The notes: generated from the letters alone by a model not told the origin. 64,000 nt of DNA from Streptomyces sp. NBRC 110035 (GCF_000829695.1 NZ_BBNN01000023.1:1-64000), one strand, 5' to 3'; positions 16,413-24,671 are shown, counted from the stretch's first letter. A program made the numbers and translations.

Positions 16413-16994
16413 GTGCGGGCGGACAAGGCGCGCAACCGGGACGCGGTGCTGGCGGCGGCGGGCCGCCTGCTCGACGACGCCGCGGACCCGGACGACGTCT
16501 CCATGGACGCGGTCGCGGCCGCCGCGGGCGTGGGCAAGGGCACGGTCTTCCGGGGCTTCGGCGACCGGCGCGGGCTGCTCCGCGCGCTCTACGACGAGCG
16601 GGCCGCGCGGGCGTTCGGCCCGGTCGGCGACGAGCCCGCGGCGACCGACGGCGAGCCCGCGGAGATCGCGCTGGACCTGCTGCTCCGTACCTGGCGGTTC
16701 AAGGAGGAGAACCGGGTCCTCGCCCTCGCGCTGGAACGCGACGGCTCCGGCAGCCCGTACCGGAACGGCAGCTACGACCGGCTGCACGCGCACCTCGCGG
16801 CGCTGGTCGCCCGCGCGCGCGGCACCGCCGACGCCGCGGACTTCCTGGCCCACGCCCTGCTGGCCGCCGTACGCAGCGACCTGGTGGAACACCTGCACCA
16901 CCACCCCGGAACGGACCCGCGGACAGGGCTCCGCGCGCTGGTCCGGAGCATCTTCCCGGCGAGCGACGACTCCGCCGGGGAACCACCCTCGTAG
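16413..16994 (+). CDS. TetR-family transcriptional repressor
   Basis: This 193-residue protein starts at GTG 16413, ten bases after GAGGGAGG. The N-terminal helix-turn-helix is ARNRDAVLAAAGRLL...VSMDAVAAAAGVGKGTVFRG, followed by FGDRRGLLRALYDERAARA. The ligand-binding half is helical and ends with a variable tail (AGEPPS). It probably represses itself and the divergent SnoaL-NmrA operon. A hairpin terminator follows within 150 bp. Confidence 0.9.
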   Translation: MRADKARNRDAVLAAAGRLLDDAADPDDVSMDAVAAAAGVGKGTVFRGFGDRRGLLRALYDERAARAFGPVGDEPAATDGEPAEIALDLLLRTWRFKEENRVLALALERDGSGSPYRNGSYDRLHAHLAALVARARGTADAADFLAHALLAAVRSDLVEHLHHHPGTDPRTGLRALVRSIFPASDDSAGEPPS

Positions 16995-17109
16995 GCCCTC
17001 GCGGGAGGCGGGACGGTGCGGGGCGCCCTCTGCGGGCCGCGCCCTCTGCGGGGTGGTCCTCCGGCTCGGTCCATGGACGACGCCGTCATGCGGTGATCGG
17101 GGTCCCGCC

Positions 17110-17146
17110 GGAGAGCTCGGAGATCTTTGCGGTCTCCGAGCTCTCC
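17110..17146. terminator. Bidirectional hairpin between TetR and YihY genes
   Basis: GGAGAGCTCGGAGA at 17110-17123 pairs perfectly with TCTCCGAGCTCTCC at 17133-17146. Further copies of the words CTCTCCGAG and GGGGTCTC follow up to 17190, so the site has expanded by short duplications. Confidence 0.65.
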
Positions 17147-17191
17147 GAGATTTCGAGCTCTCCGAGATCCCGGGGTCTCGGGGTCTCGGGG

Positions 17192-18409
17192 TCACCGCCG
17201 GGTGCCGGGCCGATCCTCCGGACGGTCCGCGCGCGGGCCTCCGTTTCCGAGGCGGCGGTGGTCCTCCTCGCCCCACTTCCGGGTGTCGCGCGGCTGGACG
17301 TAGGGCTCCTCGCCGGCCGGATGGCCGCCGGCGACGGCGCGCTGGCGAGCCAGCTCCGCGTCGAACTCCAGGCCGAGCAGAATGGCCAGGTTGGTGATCC
17401 ACAGCCACACCAGGAAGATGATCACACCGGCGAAGGTGCCGTAGGTCTTGTTGTACGAGCCGAAGTTCGCCACGTACACCGCGAACCCGGCCGAGGCGAC
17501 CATCCAGATCAGCAGCGCCAGGAAGCTGCCCGGCGTGAGCCAGCGGAAGCCGCGGACCTTCGCGTTCGGGGTGGCCCAGTACAGGATCGCGATCATGATG
17601 GTGACCAGGAGCAACAGTACCGGCCACTTCGCGATCGACCAGACGGTCAGCGCCGTGTCACCGATCCCGAGGGCGCTGCCGACCTGCTGGGCCAGGCTGC
17701 CGGTGAACACCACGATCAGCGAACTGATCACGGCCATCACCATCAGCACCACGGTCACACCGACCCGCACCGGCAGCACCTTCCACACCGGACGGCCCTC
17801 GGGAACGTCGTAGACGGCGTTGGCGCTGCGGATGAACGCGGCGACATAGCCCGAAGCCGACCACACCGCCAGCAGCAGACCCACGATCGCCACGAGCGAG
17901 CCGAGCCCGCTCTGGCCCTGCATCTGCTGCACCGCGGTCCGCAGGACGTCCTGAACCGCGCCCGGCGCGAGCTGCTCGATGTTGTCCAGAACCGTCTGCG
18001 TGGCCGACTGCCCGACGATCCCCAGCAGCGACACCAGTGCCAGCAGCGCGGGGAACAGCGCCAGGATCGAGTAGTAGGTCAGTGCGGCGGCGCGGTCGGC
18101 CAGCTCGTCCTTCTTGAACTCCTTCAGGGTGCCTTTCAGGACCGCCATCCAGGAGCGTTTGGGCAGGTCCGTCGGACTGTCCGGCGCCCGTTCCTCCACC
18201 TGTTCGTCGGGCCCGGCGTCAGGAGCGCGCTCTGCCTCGGCACGGCGGTCCTCGGCCCGGAACTCCTCCGCCCGGCCGTCCTCGGCCCGGCGACCCTCGG
18301 CCTCGTGGCTCCCGACCGCGCGGCTCCCGGCCTCGCGGTCCCCGCCCCTGCTGCTCTCCGGAGGGGTCTGCTCGCCGTGCTTCCTGTGCCATCCCAGTGT
18401 CCGCGCCAT
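17192..18409 (-). CDS. YihY/BrkB family membrane protein
   Basis: This 405-residue protein has a ~85-residue charged leader with repeated RAE/EDRRAE words, then six hydrophobic segments and a polar tail. The family hallmark is RAAALTYYSILALFPALLAL at the first membrane segment. Others are LGSLVAIVGLLLAVWSASGY and FAGVIIFLVWLWITNLAILL. Once called ribonuclease BN, the family is now regarded as inner-membrane transporters or factors of unknown substrate. It is divergent from the FUSC gene, about 115 bp away. Confidence 0.9.
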   Translation of the reverse strand: MARTLGWHRKHGEQTPPESSRGGDREAGSRAVGSHEAEGRRAEDGRAEEFRAEDRRAEAERAPDAGPDEQVEERAPDSPTDLPKRSWMAVLKGTLKEFKKDELADRAAALTYYSILALFPALLALVSLLGIVGQSATQTVLDNIEQLAPGAVQDVLRTAVQQMQGQSGLGSLVAIVGLLLAVWSASGYVAAFIRSANAVYDVPEGRPVWKVLPVRVGVTVVLMVMAVISSLIVVFTGSLAQQVGSALGIGDTALTVWSIAKWPVLLLLVTIMIAILYWATPNAKVRGFRWLTPGSFLALLIWMVASAGFAVYVANFGSYNKTYGTFAGVIIFLVWLWITNLAILLGLEFDAELARQRAVAGGHPAGEEPYVQPRDTRKWGEEDHRRLGNGGPRADRPEDRPGTRR

Positions 18410-18523
18410 GCCGTGCGGGTATCCGGCTCACCGTCACCTATGCACGAGAACGAACGGAACGACCTTTTCGGACGTATCACCCGTGCGGGTGAGCCTCGTC
18501 CCTGGTGTGGCACTTGCTGTTCC

Positions 18524-19678
18524 ATGGAGCGGACGCACAGGGTGAACAGGGCTGTCCGGCGCTGGTCCGGGACAGCCGTATCGGCGGTGCGGCGGGCCTG
18601 GGAGGGGCCGGGCCGCGAGCGGGATCTGGCGGTGCAGGCGGGCAAGGGGGCGCTGGCCGCCTGGGTGGCGTGGGCGGTGGTGGGCTGGTGGCTGGCGGCG
18701 CCGATGGCGTTCGTGGCGCCGTGGGTCGCGGTGGTGCTGGTGGAGTCGACGGTCTACCGGTCGCTCGCGCACGGCCTGCAGCAGCTCACGGCCATCACGG
18801 TCGGTACGGCGGTGGCGACCGCGGTGGCGCTGCTGCTGGACAGCACGATGGCCGCGATGGCCCTGGTCCTCCCGGCGGTCCTGCTCCTCGGGCAGTGGCA
18901 GCGCCTGGGAAACCAGGGCGTCTACGCCGCGACCGGTGCCCTGTTCGTGCTGACCGGTGGCCCCGTGACCGTCGCCGCGTCGGGCGCCCGCGTCCTGGAG
19001 GCGGTCTTCGGCGCGGCGGTCGGAGTGACGGTCAACGTGCTGATCCGCCCTCCGGTGTACCTGCGGGACGCGCGCTCCGCGCTGGAGGACGCGACCCGCG
19101 AGGCGCACGAGCTCCTGGGCGCGGTGGCCGACGGGCTGGCCACCGGTGAGTGGGACGCCCGTGCGGCGGGGGACTGGCATGTGCGGGCACTGCGTCTCGG
19201 CCGCCTGGTCGACCAGGCCAGGTCGGCGATCGGATGGAGCCGCGAAAGCATGCGGGTCAATCCACGCGGACGCCGTGAGCGGCCTTTCTCCCCGCCCGGC
19301 GAGGGGTACACGGACGCGGTCGACGTACTCGACTACGTCGCCGTCCACACCGCGGGTGTGACCAGGACGGTGTGGGAGACGGCGGACAGCGAGAAGGCGG
19401 CCCAGCCGGCCCCGGAGCTCACCCGTGCCTACGCGGACTTCCTCCGCCAGACAGCGCACGCCATCCGGCTGTACGGCCGGACCCGGTTCGGCCCGAGCGG
19501 CCACGACGACTCCGCCGAGGAGCAGCTGCACGAGGCGGTCGAGGAACTTCACCGCACCCTGCGTGTGTTCCGCCAACGGCTGCCGGGGGCGGTGTCCGAC
19601 GACCCGGCCGCGCTCGTGACCTACGGAACCCTGCTGGCCCAGGCACACCGCCTGGCCGACCAGCTCGTACAGGACTGA
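18524..19678 (+). CDS. FUSC-family (aromatic acid exporter-like) membrane protein
   Basis: Taken from ATG 18524 this is 384 residues; GTG 18542 and ATG 18439 are alternatives and none has a strong ribosome site. The N-terminal half has about six hydrophobic segments (AAWVAWAVVGWWLAAPMAFV, ALVLPAVLLLGQWQRLGNQG, VLEAVFGAAVGVTVNVLI). The soluble C-terminal half is helical, with charged segments. This layout matches FUSC/ArAE proteins, presumed efflux components. It is probably monocistronic, divergent from yihY. Confidence 0.82.
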   Translation: MERTHRVNRAVRRWSGTAVSAVRRAWEGPGRERDLAVQAGKGALAAWVAWAVVGWWLAAPMAFVAPWVAVVLVESTVYRSLAHGLQQLTAITVGTAVATAVALLLDSTMAAMALVLPAVLLLGQWQRLGNQGVYAATGALFVLTGGPVTVAASGARVLEAVFGAAVGVTVNVLIRPPVYLRDARSALEDATREAHELLGAVADGLATGEWDARAAGDWHVRALRLGRLVDQARSAIGWSRESMRVNPRGRRERPFSPPGEGYTDAVDVLDYVAVHTAGVTRTVWETADSEKAAQPAPELTRAYADFLRQTAHAIRLYGRTRFGPSGHDDSAEEQLHEAVEELHRTLRVFRQRLPGAVSDDPAALVTYGTLLAQAHRLADQLVQD

Positions 19679-19815
19679 CACCCGCGGCCGCGTGTTCGTG
19701 CGGGCCGTCGAGGGGAACCCACTCACCCCAAAGCCCCGGCCCCGACACCAGCCGGGCGGGGTCGCGAAACCGCGAAACCGCGAGCCAGCGACGGCGCGAG
19801 ACAGGGAGAAGCACC

Positions 19816-20142
19816 ATGCCGGCCGGATCCAACGCCAAGCGCGAACGTCAGTACGAGCACATCAAGGAGAGCGCCGAGGACCGCGGCGAGTCGGCGAAGC
19901 GGGCCGAGGAGATCGCGGCCCGGACGGTCAACAAGGAGCGGGCCAGGTCGGGCGAGTCCAGGACCGCGAGCAAAGCCTCCATGCGGGACCCGAAGTCGGC
20001 CTACGAGCGCGGCGGACAGCGCTCGCACAGCGGCGCGGAAGGGCCGACCAAGGACCAGCTGTACGAGGAGGCCAGGAAGCGCAACATCCACGGCCGCTCC
20101 TCGATGACCAAGACACAGCTGAAGAACGCCCTCGGCCGCTGA
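19816..20142 (+). CDS. Small basic protein with SAP/Rho-N-like C-terminus
   Basis: This 108-residue, highly charged protein starts at ATG 19816 after AGGGAGAAG. It is rich in Lys, Arg and Glu and likely helical (KRERQYEHIKESAEDRGESA). Residues ~78-108, PTKDQLYEEARKRNIHGRSS followed by MTKTQL, resemble the SAP/Rho N-terminal helix-hairpin that binds nucleic acid. Streptomycete homologues are often labelled plasmid stabilization protein on weak grounds. A nucleic-acid-associated role is the most I would infer. A strong terminator follows. Confidence 0.75.
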   Translation: MPAGSNAKRERQYEHIKESAEDRGESAKRAEEIAARTVNKERARSGESRTASKASMRDPKSAYERGGQRSHSGAEGPTKDQLYEEARKRNIHGRSSMTKTQLKNALGR

Positions 20143-20149
20143 CGCGAGC

Positions 20150-20184
20150 GGGCCCGCCCCGCCCACGACCGGCGGGGCGGGCCC
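20150..20184 (+). terminator. Hairpin terminator after the basic SAP-like gene
   Basis: GGGCCCGCCCCGCC at 20150-20163 pairs perfectly with GGCGGGGCGGGCCC at 20171-20184 around a 7-nt loop. Confidence 0.75.
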
Positions 20185-20317
20185 CGCCCGCAGACGTTCA
20201 TGCCGCAGCGGCGAGGAGGGAACCCCGGCCGGGGGCCGGCGGCGGTCCCCACGGTCGGTGCGTGTCCGTGCGGCGTCGAAGAGGCGGGGGGAACGGTCGT
20301 GCGCGCCCCCTGAGGAC

Positions 20318-20351
20318 CGCATCCCTGAGGAGTGCACTCCTCAGGGATGCG
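20318..20351. repeat. 34-bp perfect palindrome at the edge of the IS3 remnant
   Basis: CGCATCCCTGAGGAGTG is followed directly by its reverse complement CACTCCTCAGGGATGCG. Outer words AGGACCG (20313-20319) and CGGTCCT (20358-20364) extend it imperfectly. It sits where transposase homology ends, so it may be an inverted junction of element ends. Confidence 0.7.
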
Positions 20352-20665
20352 ACCGGCCGGTCCTGCCGGCGCGGTTCGGCGGTGACGCGCGGGACGCCGC
20401 AGTTCCGCCGGGAGGCGAGATGGATCACCGTGATCTCGTGCGCCAGGGCCTCATCGGCCCGCCGCCGCGCTTCGCGGGCCTCGGCCCCAGCCACCCACGC
20501 GTAGTACGTCGACCGCGCGGTCTTCATCACCTTGCACAGCAGCGCGACCGGGTTGATGCCGAGCTCCTCGGTGACTTCGCCGGCCGACCTCCCGGTCTCG
20601 ACCACGATGCGCACCGCGCCCTCACGGAACTCGGCGTCGTACGGCGGCTTCCTCTTGGACCCCAT
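20352..20665 (-). pseudogene. IS3-family transposase remnant: OrfA start fused to OrfB piece
   Basis: From ATG 20665 the frame reads MGSKRKPPYDAEFREGAVRI and SAGEVTEELGINP, the helix-turn-helix start of an IS3 OrfA. It then jumps directly to VMKTARSTYYAWVAGAEARE and RNCGVPRVTAE, the N-terminal HTH_21 region of OrfB. The leucine-zipper part of OrfA, the frameshift site and the whole DDE catalytic domain are missing. An internal deletion fused the two reading frames; it cannot encode an active transposase. It abuts a truncated integrase. Confidence 0.8.
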
Positions 20666-20696
20666 GAATCCCGACTTCCCCTGCAATCACGGGCTC

Positions 20697-21514
20697 CACG
20701 CTACGAGGGGATGGTCACCCGGACGATCTACTCCAACGTGCGCGCGGCGCTCAGCGCGGCAGTGGACGACGGCCACCTTCCTCGCAACCCGTGTGCTGCC
20801 CGGTCCGTCCGGCCGCCGACCGTCGACAACAAGCGCGTCGTGCCCTGGACGCCCGAGCAGGTCTTCGCCGTCCGGGCCGCCATGCCCGAGCGCTACCAAG
20901 CCATGGTCGACCTGGGTGGCGGCTGCGGGCTCCGCCAGGGCGAGATCCTCGGCGTGGCCGTCGACGCGATCGACTTCGAGTCGGACACGTTGCACGTGGT
21001 CCAGCAACTCAAGCTGAGCCGAAGCAAGGCCGTCTTCGCCCCGCCCAAGGGTGGCAAGCTCCGGGACGTGCCGCTTCCTGGGCCGGTCGCTGATGCCCTG
21101 CGGGCCCACATGAAGTGGTTCCCGCCGGTCGACATCACCTTGCCGTGGAAGGTCGCCGATGGTCCTCCGGTGACCAAACGGCTCATCTTCACCGGGCCGC
21201 GCGGCGGGCACGTCTGGCGTACGTCGCTCAACGAGGAGGCGTGGAAACCGGCGCTGGCTGCGGCCGGTGTCATCCCCGTGCCCGAGCGGGGACGGCCATA
21301 CGCCGAGTCCCGTGAGAACGGCATGCACGCGCTCCGCCACTTCTACGCCTCGGTGCTCCTGGACGCGGGGGAGAACGTAAAGGCGCTCGCCGAGTACCTC
21401 GGCCACTCGGACCCAGGCCTGACGCTACGTGTATATGCGCATCTTATGCCGTCGAGCCAGGAGCGGACCCGGAAAGCCGTAGCTGCAGCGTTCTCGAGTA
21501 AGCGCACTCGATAA
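20697..21514 (+). pseudogene. 5'-truncated tyrosine recombinase (integrase), catalytic domain intact
   Basis: The recognisable sequence starts abruptly at ARYEGMVTRTIYSNVRAALS (end of a core-binding domain) beside the IS3 scar and runs to the stop at 21514. The catalytic domain is complete: Arg in GGGCGLRQGEILGVAVDAID, HALRHFYASVLLDAGENVKA (HxxR), LGHSDPGLTLRVYAHLMP (His and the Tyr nucleophile). The arm-binding domain and the true start are gone; frame-compatible codons upstream belong to the transposon scar. This is the integrase of a former integrative element of the actinomycete conjugative or phage type. Confidence 0.85.
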
Positions 21515-22072
21515 GAGTCCTGTAGCAACCCATGTCGTAGATGCAGAAGTGATAGTTAAACGCAGACCGGCGTACGCAAATAAGGAGGCCAAATAATGGC
21601 GACTGAATAGCTTCATCAATAGGTAACGGATTAGGGCGAAGAAATAGTTAACGGACTCAAGGGTCCCTGACCTGGATGCATCGAGGCCAACCCTCGCCCC
21701 TCGCCGGGGCTGCAACACGCAGGAAAGATCGCTGATGGAGCATCAAGGGTCCTCTGCCGGGCTATGCCTGACCGCGACGCGGTCAGGCATAGCCCGGCAG
21801 AGGACCCTTTCTTCACGGGAGTCGGGTGCGTTGGTTCCGCTGTCGCGGAATGCCTTGCGGTCGACATGGACCCCCGTGTATGCGGCGCTTCTGGGGGAAG
21901 TCGCGCACCCCTCAGAAGGGGAATTCACTGGTCCGTACGTACGCGCAAAAGGCGATTTGTGTCGAGGTGGTTTTTCTCAATAGGGTGCGCATGCATTTAG
22001 AGGGCCGCTCCCGGCCAGGGGGGGGCGGCCCATCCCATCGATGCGTTTCGCCAGCACACAACAGGAGCAATC
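21515..22072. other. Gene-free, A/T-richer island DNA behind the integrase
   Basis: Words such as GATAGTTAAACGC, AATAAGGAGGCCAAATAATG and GAAATAGTTAACGG stand out against the surrounding GC-rich DNA and indicate foreign origin. A Shine-Dalgarno-like AAGGAGG at 21582 is followed by ATG but stops after four codons. CAAGGGTCC occurs at ~21658 and again at the edge of the large palindrome. No tRNA or obvious attachment-site duplication was found. Confidence 0.6.
21745..21809. repeat. 65-bp near-perfect palindrome (32-bp arms, 1-nt centre)
   Basis: The left arm 21745-21776 (AAGGGTCCTCTGCCGGGCTA then TGCCTGACCGCG) is matched without mismatch by 21778-21809, with a single A between. It is followed by TTTCTTC. 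It is the strongest inverted repeat of the mobile island. It could be a terminator, a paired end of a small mobile element, or an origin-type structure. Confidence 0.85.
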
Positions 22073-22258
22073 ATGCTCGCACGTCCGCTTCTCACCATCA
22101 CCATCGCCCCGAACCCGGCCTCGCTGCCGCTGCTCGGCAGTCTCGTGGCCTCGCTGCCCCTTTGGGCACCCGTACCGGAGACCGCCGCTTGGGCCACGGG
22201 CTTCCTGGTCGCGTTCCGGGTGCGTGCCCGACTGACGCGCCGCACCACCCGCGTCTGA
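22073..22258 (+). CDS. Small hydrophobic protein of the mobile island, unknown function
   Basis: This 61-residue frame starts at ATG 22073, behind an excellent ribosome site (CAGGAGCAATCATG). Codon third positions are GC-rich, as in real Streptomyces genes. The product is largely apolar (TITIAPNPASLPLLGSLVAS, AAWATGFLVAF) and ends in a basic tail (RVRARLTRRTTRV), suggesting a small membrane-associated protein. Similar tiny proteins are found in actinomycete integrative elements, so it may be cargo of the same lost element as the integrase. I do not recognise a family. Confidence 0.5.
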   Translation: MLARPLLTITIAPNPASLPLLGSLVASLPLWAPVPETAAWATGFLVAFRVRARLTRRTTRV

Positions 22259-22287
22259 CGGCCCAGAGACGGCCCGGGCACGGAAGT

Positions 22288-22326
22288 AGGCCCCCTATCC
22301 GCGGGAAAGTCGCAGGTGGGGGGCCT
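22288..22326 (-). terminator. Hairpin terminator of gpmA
   Basis: AGGCCCCC at 22288-22295 pairs with GGGGGCCT at 22319-22326, 13 bp past the gpmA stop codon on the minus strand. Confidence 0.55.
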
Positions 22327-22338
22327 GGGAACTGAAGA

Positions 22339-23100
22339 TTACTTCTTCTTGCCCTGGTTCTTGACCGCCTCGATGGCCGCCGCTGCCGCGTCCGGGTCGA
22401 GGTAGGTGCCGCCAGGGTTGAGCGGCTTGAAGTCGGCGTCGAGTTCGTAGGACAGGGGGATGCCCGTCGGGATGTTCAGGCCCGCGATGTCGGCGTCGGA
22501 GACGCCGTCGAGGTGCTTGACCAGGGCGCGCAGGCTGTTGCCGTGGGCGGCGACCAGGACCGTGCGGCCGGTCAGGAGGTCGGGGACGATGCTGTCGAAC
22601 CAGTACGGCAGCATGCGGACGACGACGTCCTTCAGGCACTCCGTGCGCGGGCGCAGCTCCGGCGGGAGGGTGGCGTAGCGCGGGTCGTCGAACTGGGAGT
22701 ACTCGGCGTCGGTGTCCAGCGGGGGCGGCGGGGTGTCGTAGGAGCGGCGCCACAGCATGAACTGCTCCTCGCCGAACTCCGCGAGGGTCTGCGCCTTGTC
22801 CTTGCCCTGGAGGGCGCCGTAGTGGCGCTCGTTGAGGCGCCAGCTGCGGTTCACCGGGATCCACAGGCGGTCGGCGGACTCCAGCGCCAGCTGGGCGGTG
22901 CGGATGGCACGCTTCTGGAGCGACGTGTGGAGTACGTCGGGCAGCAGGCCGGCGTCCTTCAGCAGCTCACCGCCGCGGACCGCCTCCTTCTCGCCCTTCT
23001 CGGTGAGGTTGACGTCCACCCAGCCGGTGAACAGGTTCTTCGCGTTCCACTCGCTCTCGCCGTGGCGGAGGAGGATCAGCTTGTACGGTGCGTCGGCCAT
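22339..23100 (-). CDS. gpmA: 2,3-bisphosphoglycerate-dependent phosphoglycerate mutase
   Basis: This 253-residue enzyme interconverts 3- and 2-phosphoglycerate in glycolysis, using a phosphohistidine intermediate. All family marks are present: the catalytic [20 protein letters not shown] near residue 9, [34 protein letters not shown], and [19 protein letters not shown] with the second catalytic His. The length matches bacterial GpmA. It is the first chromosomal core gene after the mobile island. Upstream, a giant hairpin separates it from the Cys-rich mini-gene. Confidence 0.97.
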   Translation of the reverse strand: MADAPYKLILLRHGESEWNAKNLFTGWVDVNLTEKGEKEAVRGGELLKDAGLLPDVLHTSLQKRAIRTAQLALESADRLWIPVNRSWRLNERHYGALQGKDKAQTLAEFGEEQFMLWRRSYDTPPPPLDTDAEYSQFDDPRYATLPPELRPRTECLKDVVVRMLPYWFDSIVPDLLTGRTVLVAAHGNSLRALVKHLDGVSDADIAGLNIPTGIPLSYELDADFKPLNPGGTYLDPDAAAAAIEAVKNQGKKK

Positions 23101-23238
23101 GGGTCCGAGCGTAATCGAAGCCCCGGGTGGGCCGTCGCCCCCGTCCGGTGGGTGAATGGTGGGCCGACGGGTTGACGGGGTTCGTCAAGCCGGGGCGGTC
23201 GGCGGCCGGCGCCCTCCGAGTCCTGCCGGGGCCGGGAT

Positions 23239-23313
23239 GCCGGGGGCCCCGTCGGCCGGACGACGACGGCAGTAGAAGGATGCCGTCGCCGTCCGGCCGC
23301 CGGGGCCCCCGGC
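23239..23313 (-). terminator. Very long hairpin upstream of gpmA, downstream of the Cys-rich gene
   Basis: The 33-nt arms 23239-23271 and 23281-23313 are complementary except for two positions, with a 9-nt loop. It lies 50 bp past the stop of the Cys-rich mini-gene and probably ends that transcript. Confidence 0.65.
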
Positions 23314-23362
23314 GCGTGTGCATGTGAACAGCGCGAACAGTGCGAACAGGGTGCGGGTGGGC

Positions 23363-23536
23363 TCAGCCGCACTGGCAGGGGCTGCCCGACTGGCAGCCGC
23401 AGCCGCAGCCCGAGCCGCAGCCGCACGCGGCGATCAGGGGCAGGCTCCTGATCTCGGCCGGCTGCTCGGTCTCGCGCTCCCGCGTGGGATCGGGCGTCGT
23501 TCCGGTGGAGCCGGGGGAGCCGGGAGAATCGGCCAT
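23363..23536 (-). CDS. Cysteine-rich mini-protein, probable metal binder
   Basis: This 57-residue gene starts at ATG 23536 with GAGGAGGG just upstream. It reads MADSPGSPGSTGTTPDPTRE, then RETEQPAEIRSLPLIAA, then the terminal block CGCGSGCGCGCQSGSPCQCG. Seven cysteines sit in the last twenty residues (CxC, CxCxC and CxC words) behind an acidic/Pro-rich leader, as in metallothionein-like metal clusters. It lies between phoU and gpmA on the phoU strand. No family is recognised; metal or sulfur chemistry is inferred from composition only. The strong ribosome site supports it being real. Confidence 0.65.
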   Translation of the reverse strand: MADSPGSPGSTGTTPDPTRERETEQPAEIRSLPLIAACGCGSGCGCGCQSGSPCQCG

Positions 23537-23704
23537 GGGTCCCTCCTCGAGGACTGGTGCCTGTGCCCATTGGACGCCCGCTCCACCGGGCGCATCAACG
23601 GCGCATCAACGGCGCATTGGTACTCGCGCACGCCCCTGGCCGATTCCCGTCCTGCCCGTCCTGCCCGTGCCGTCCGTCCTGCCCGTGCCGCCCGTGCCGT
23701 CCGG

Positions 23705-24403
23705 TCAGGCGTCCTTCGCCGGTGCGGCCTGGATGTCGGGCTGGATGTCCGACTGGATCTCGTCCGCGTGCTCGCCGGTGACCAGGTAGACGACCCGCTT
23801 GGCGACCGAGACCGCGTGGTCGGCGTAGCGCTCGTAGTAGCGGCCCAGCAGCGTCACGTCCACGGCCGTCTCGATGCCGTGCTTCCAGCGGTCGTCCATC
23901 AGGTGCTGGAAGAGCGTGCGGTGCAGCAGGTCCATCTCGTCGTCGTCCTGCTCCAGCTGGAGCGCCAGGTCGACGTCCTTGGTGATGATCACCTCGGCCG
24001 CCTTGGCCATCAGGCGCTGGGCGAGCTGGCCCATCTCCAGGATGGTCGCGTGCAGGTCGCGCGGAACGGCACGCTCCGGGTACCGCAGCCGCGCGAGCTT
24101 CGCCACGTGCTGTGCCAGGTCGCCGGAGCGCTCCAGGTCGGCCGACATCCGCAGCGAGGTGACGACGATCCGCAGGTCGGTCGCCACCGGCTGCTGGCGC
24201 GCCAGCAGGGCTATGGCCAGGGCCTCCAGCTCGTGCTGGAGCTCGTCGACCTTCTGGTCGGCCTCGATCACGCTCTCGGCCAGCTTCAGATCGGCGTCGA
24301 GGATGGCCGTCGTGGCGCGCCCGATCGCCGACCCGACCAGTCGGGCCATCTCCACCAGACCGTCGCCGATCGAATCCAGTTCCTCGTGGTACGCGTCCCG
24401 CAT
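23705..24403 (-). CDS. phoU: PhoU, phosphate signalling regulator
   Basis: This 232-residue all-helical protein starts at ATG 24403 behind AGGAGAGGA. It carries the two tandem PhoU three-helix repeats with metal-binding acidic motifs: EADQKVDELQHELEALAI and EQDDDEMDLLHRTLFQHLMD, plus ERSGDLAQHVAKLARL and RYYERYADHAVSVAKRVVYL. PhoU damps signalling from the histidine kinase when phosphate is ample and adjusts the phosphate transporter. It is divergent from phoR-phoP with a candidate PHO box between, so PhoP probably controls both directions. Its C-terminal tail (DIQSDIQPDIQ) is a short repeat. Confidence 0.95.
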   Translation of the reverse strand: MRDAYHEELDSIGDGLVEMARLVGSAIGRATTAILDADLKLAESVIEADQKVDELQHELEALAIALLARQQPVATDLRIVVTSLRMSADLERSGDLAQHVAKLARLRYPERAVPRDLHATILEMGQLAQRLMAKAAEVIITKDVDLALQLEQDDDEMDLLHRTLFQHLMDDRWKHGIETAVDVTLLGRYYERYADHAVSVAKRVVYLVTGEHADEIQSDIQPDIQAAPAKDA

Positions 24404-24565
24404 CAGGGTTCCTCTCCTGCGTCCGAAGGGGTTTCGGGAGCCGGGGCTCCCGTGGGGTTTCGGGGCGTCTACCCCGCCGCGTGGCCGACAGCGCGAACCC
24501 CGCGCGACCGACGGTGCGAACTCCACGCTTTCACGTTCCGTCTCCTACGCGTCCGAATCCGGCCC

Positions 24566-24598
24566 CTCACATGAATCATCCCTGGCTCCAAGGTGAAC
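24566..24598 (-). promoter_or_regulatory. Candidate PHO box between phoU and phoR
   Basis: Read on the minus strand, three 11-bp units appear: GTTCACCTTGG, AGCCAGGGATG and ATTCATGTGAG. Units one and three fit the PhoP direct-repeat consensus (G/TTCAYYYRG/CG); the middle one is weak. The placement in the divergent phoU/phoR promoter agrees with known PhoP autoregulation in Streptomyces. Confidence 0.55.
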
Positions 24599-24671
24599 TC
24601 TGGGCGACGAGTGTTCGAGCTTGTCCTCCTGTGGCTGTGGTCACCGGTCGGCGCATGCCTAACCTGGACAC

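Noticed and set aside
15953..18523. Long plus-strand frame running into the FUSC gene
   Set aside because: It crosses the minus-strand SnoaL gene, the TetR gene in another frame, and yihY. Only the part after ~18524 resembles a protein family.
21425..21718. 97-codon minus-strand frame over the integrase end
   Set aside because: Antisense to the integrase C-terminus and lower-GC island DNA; no family motif or ribosome site.
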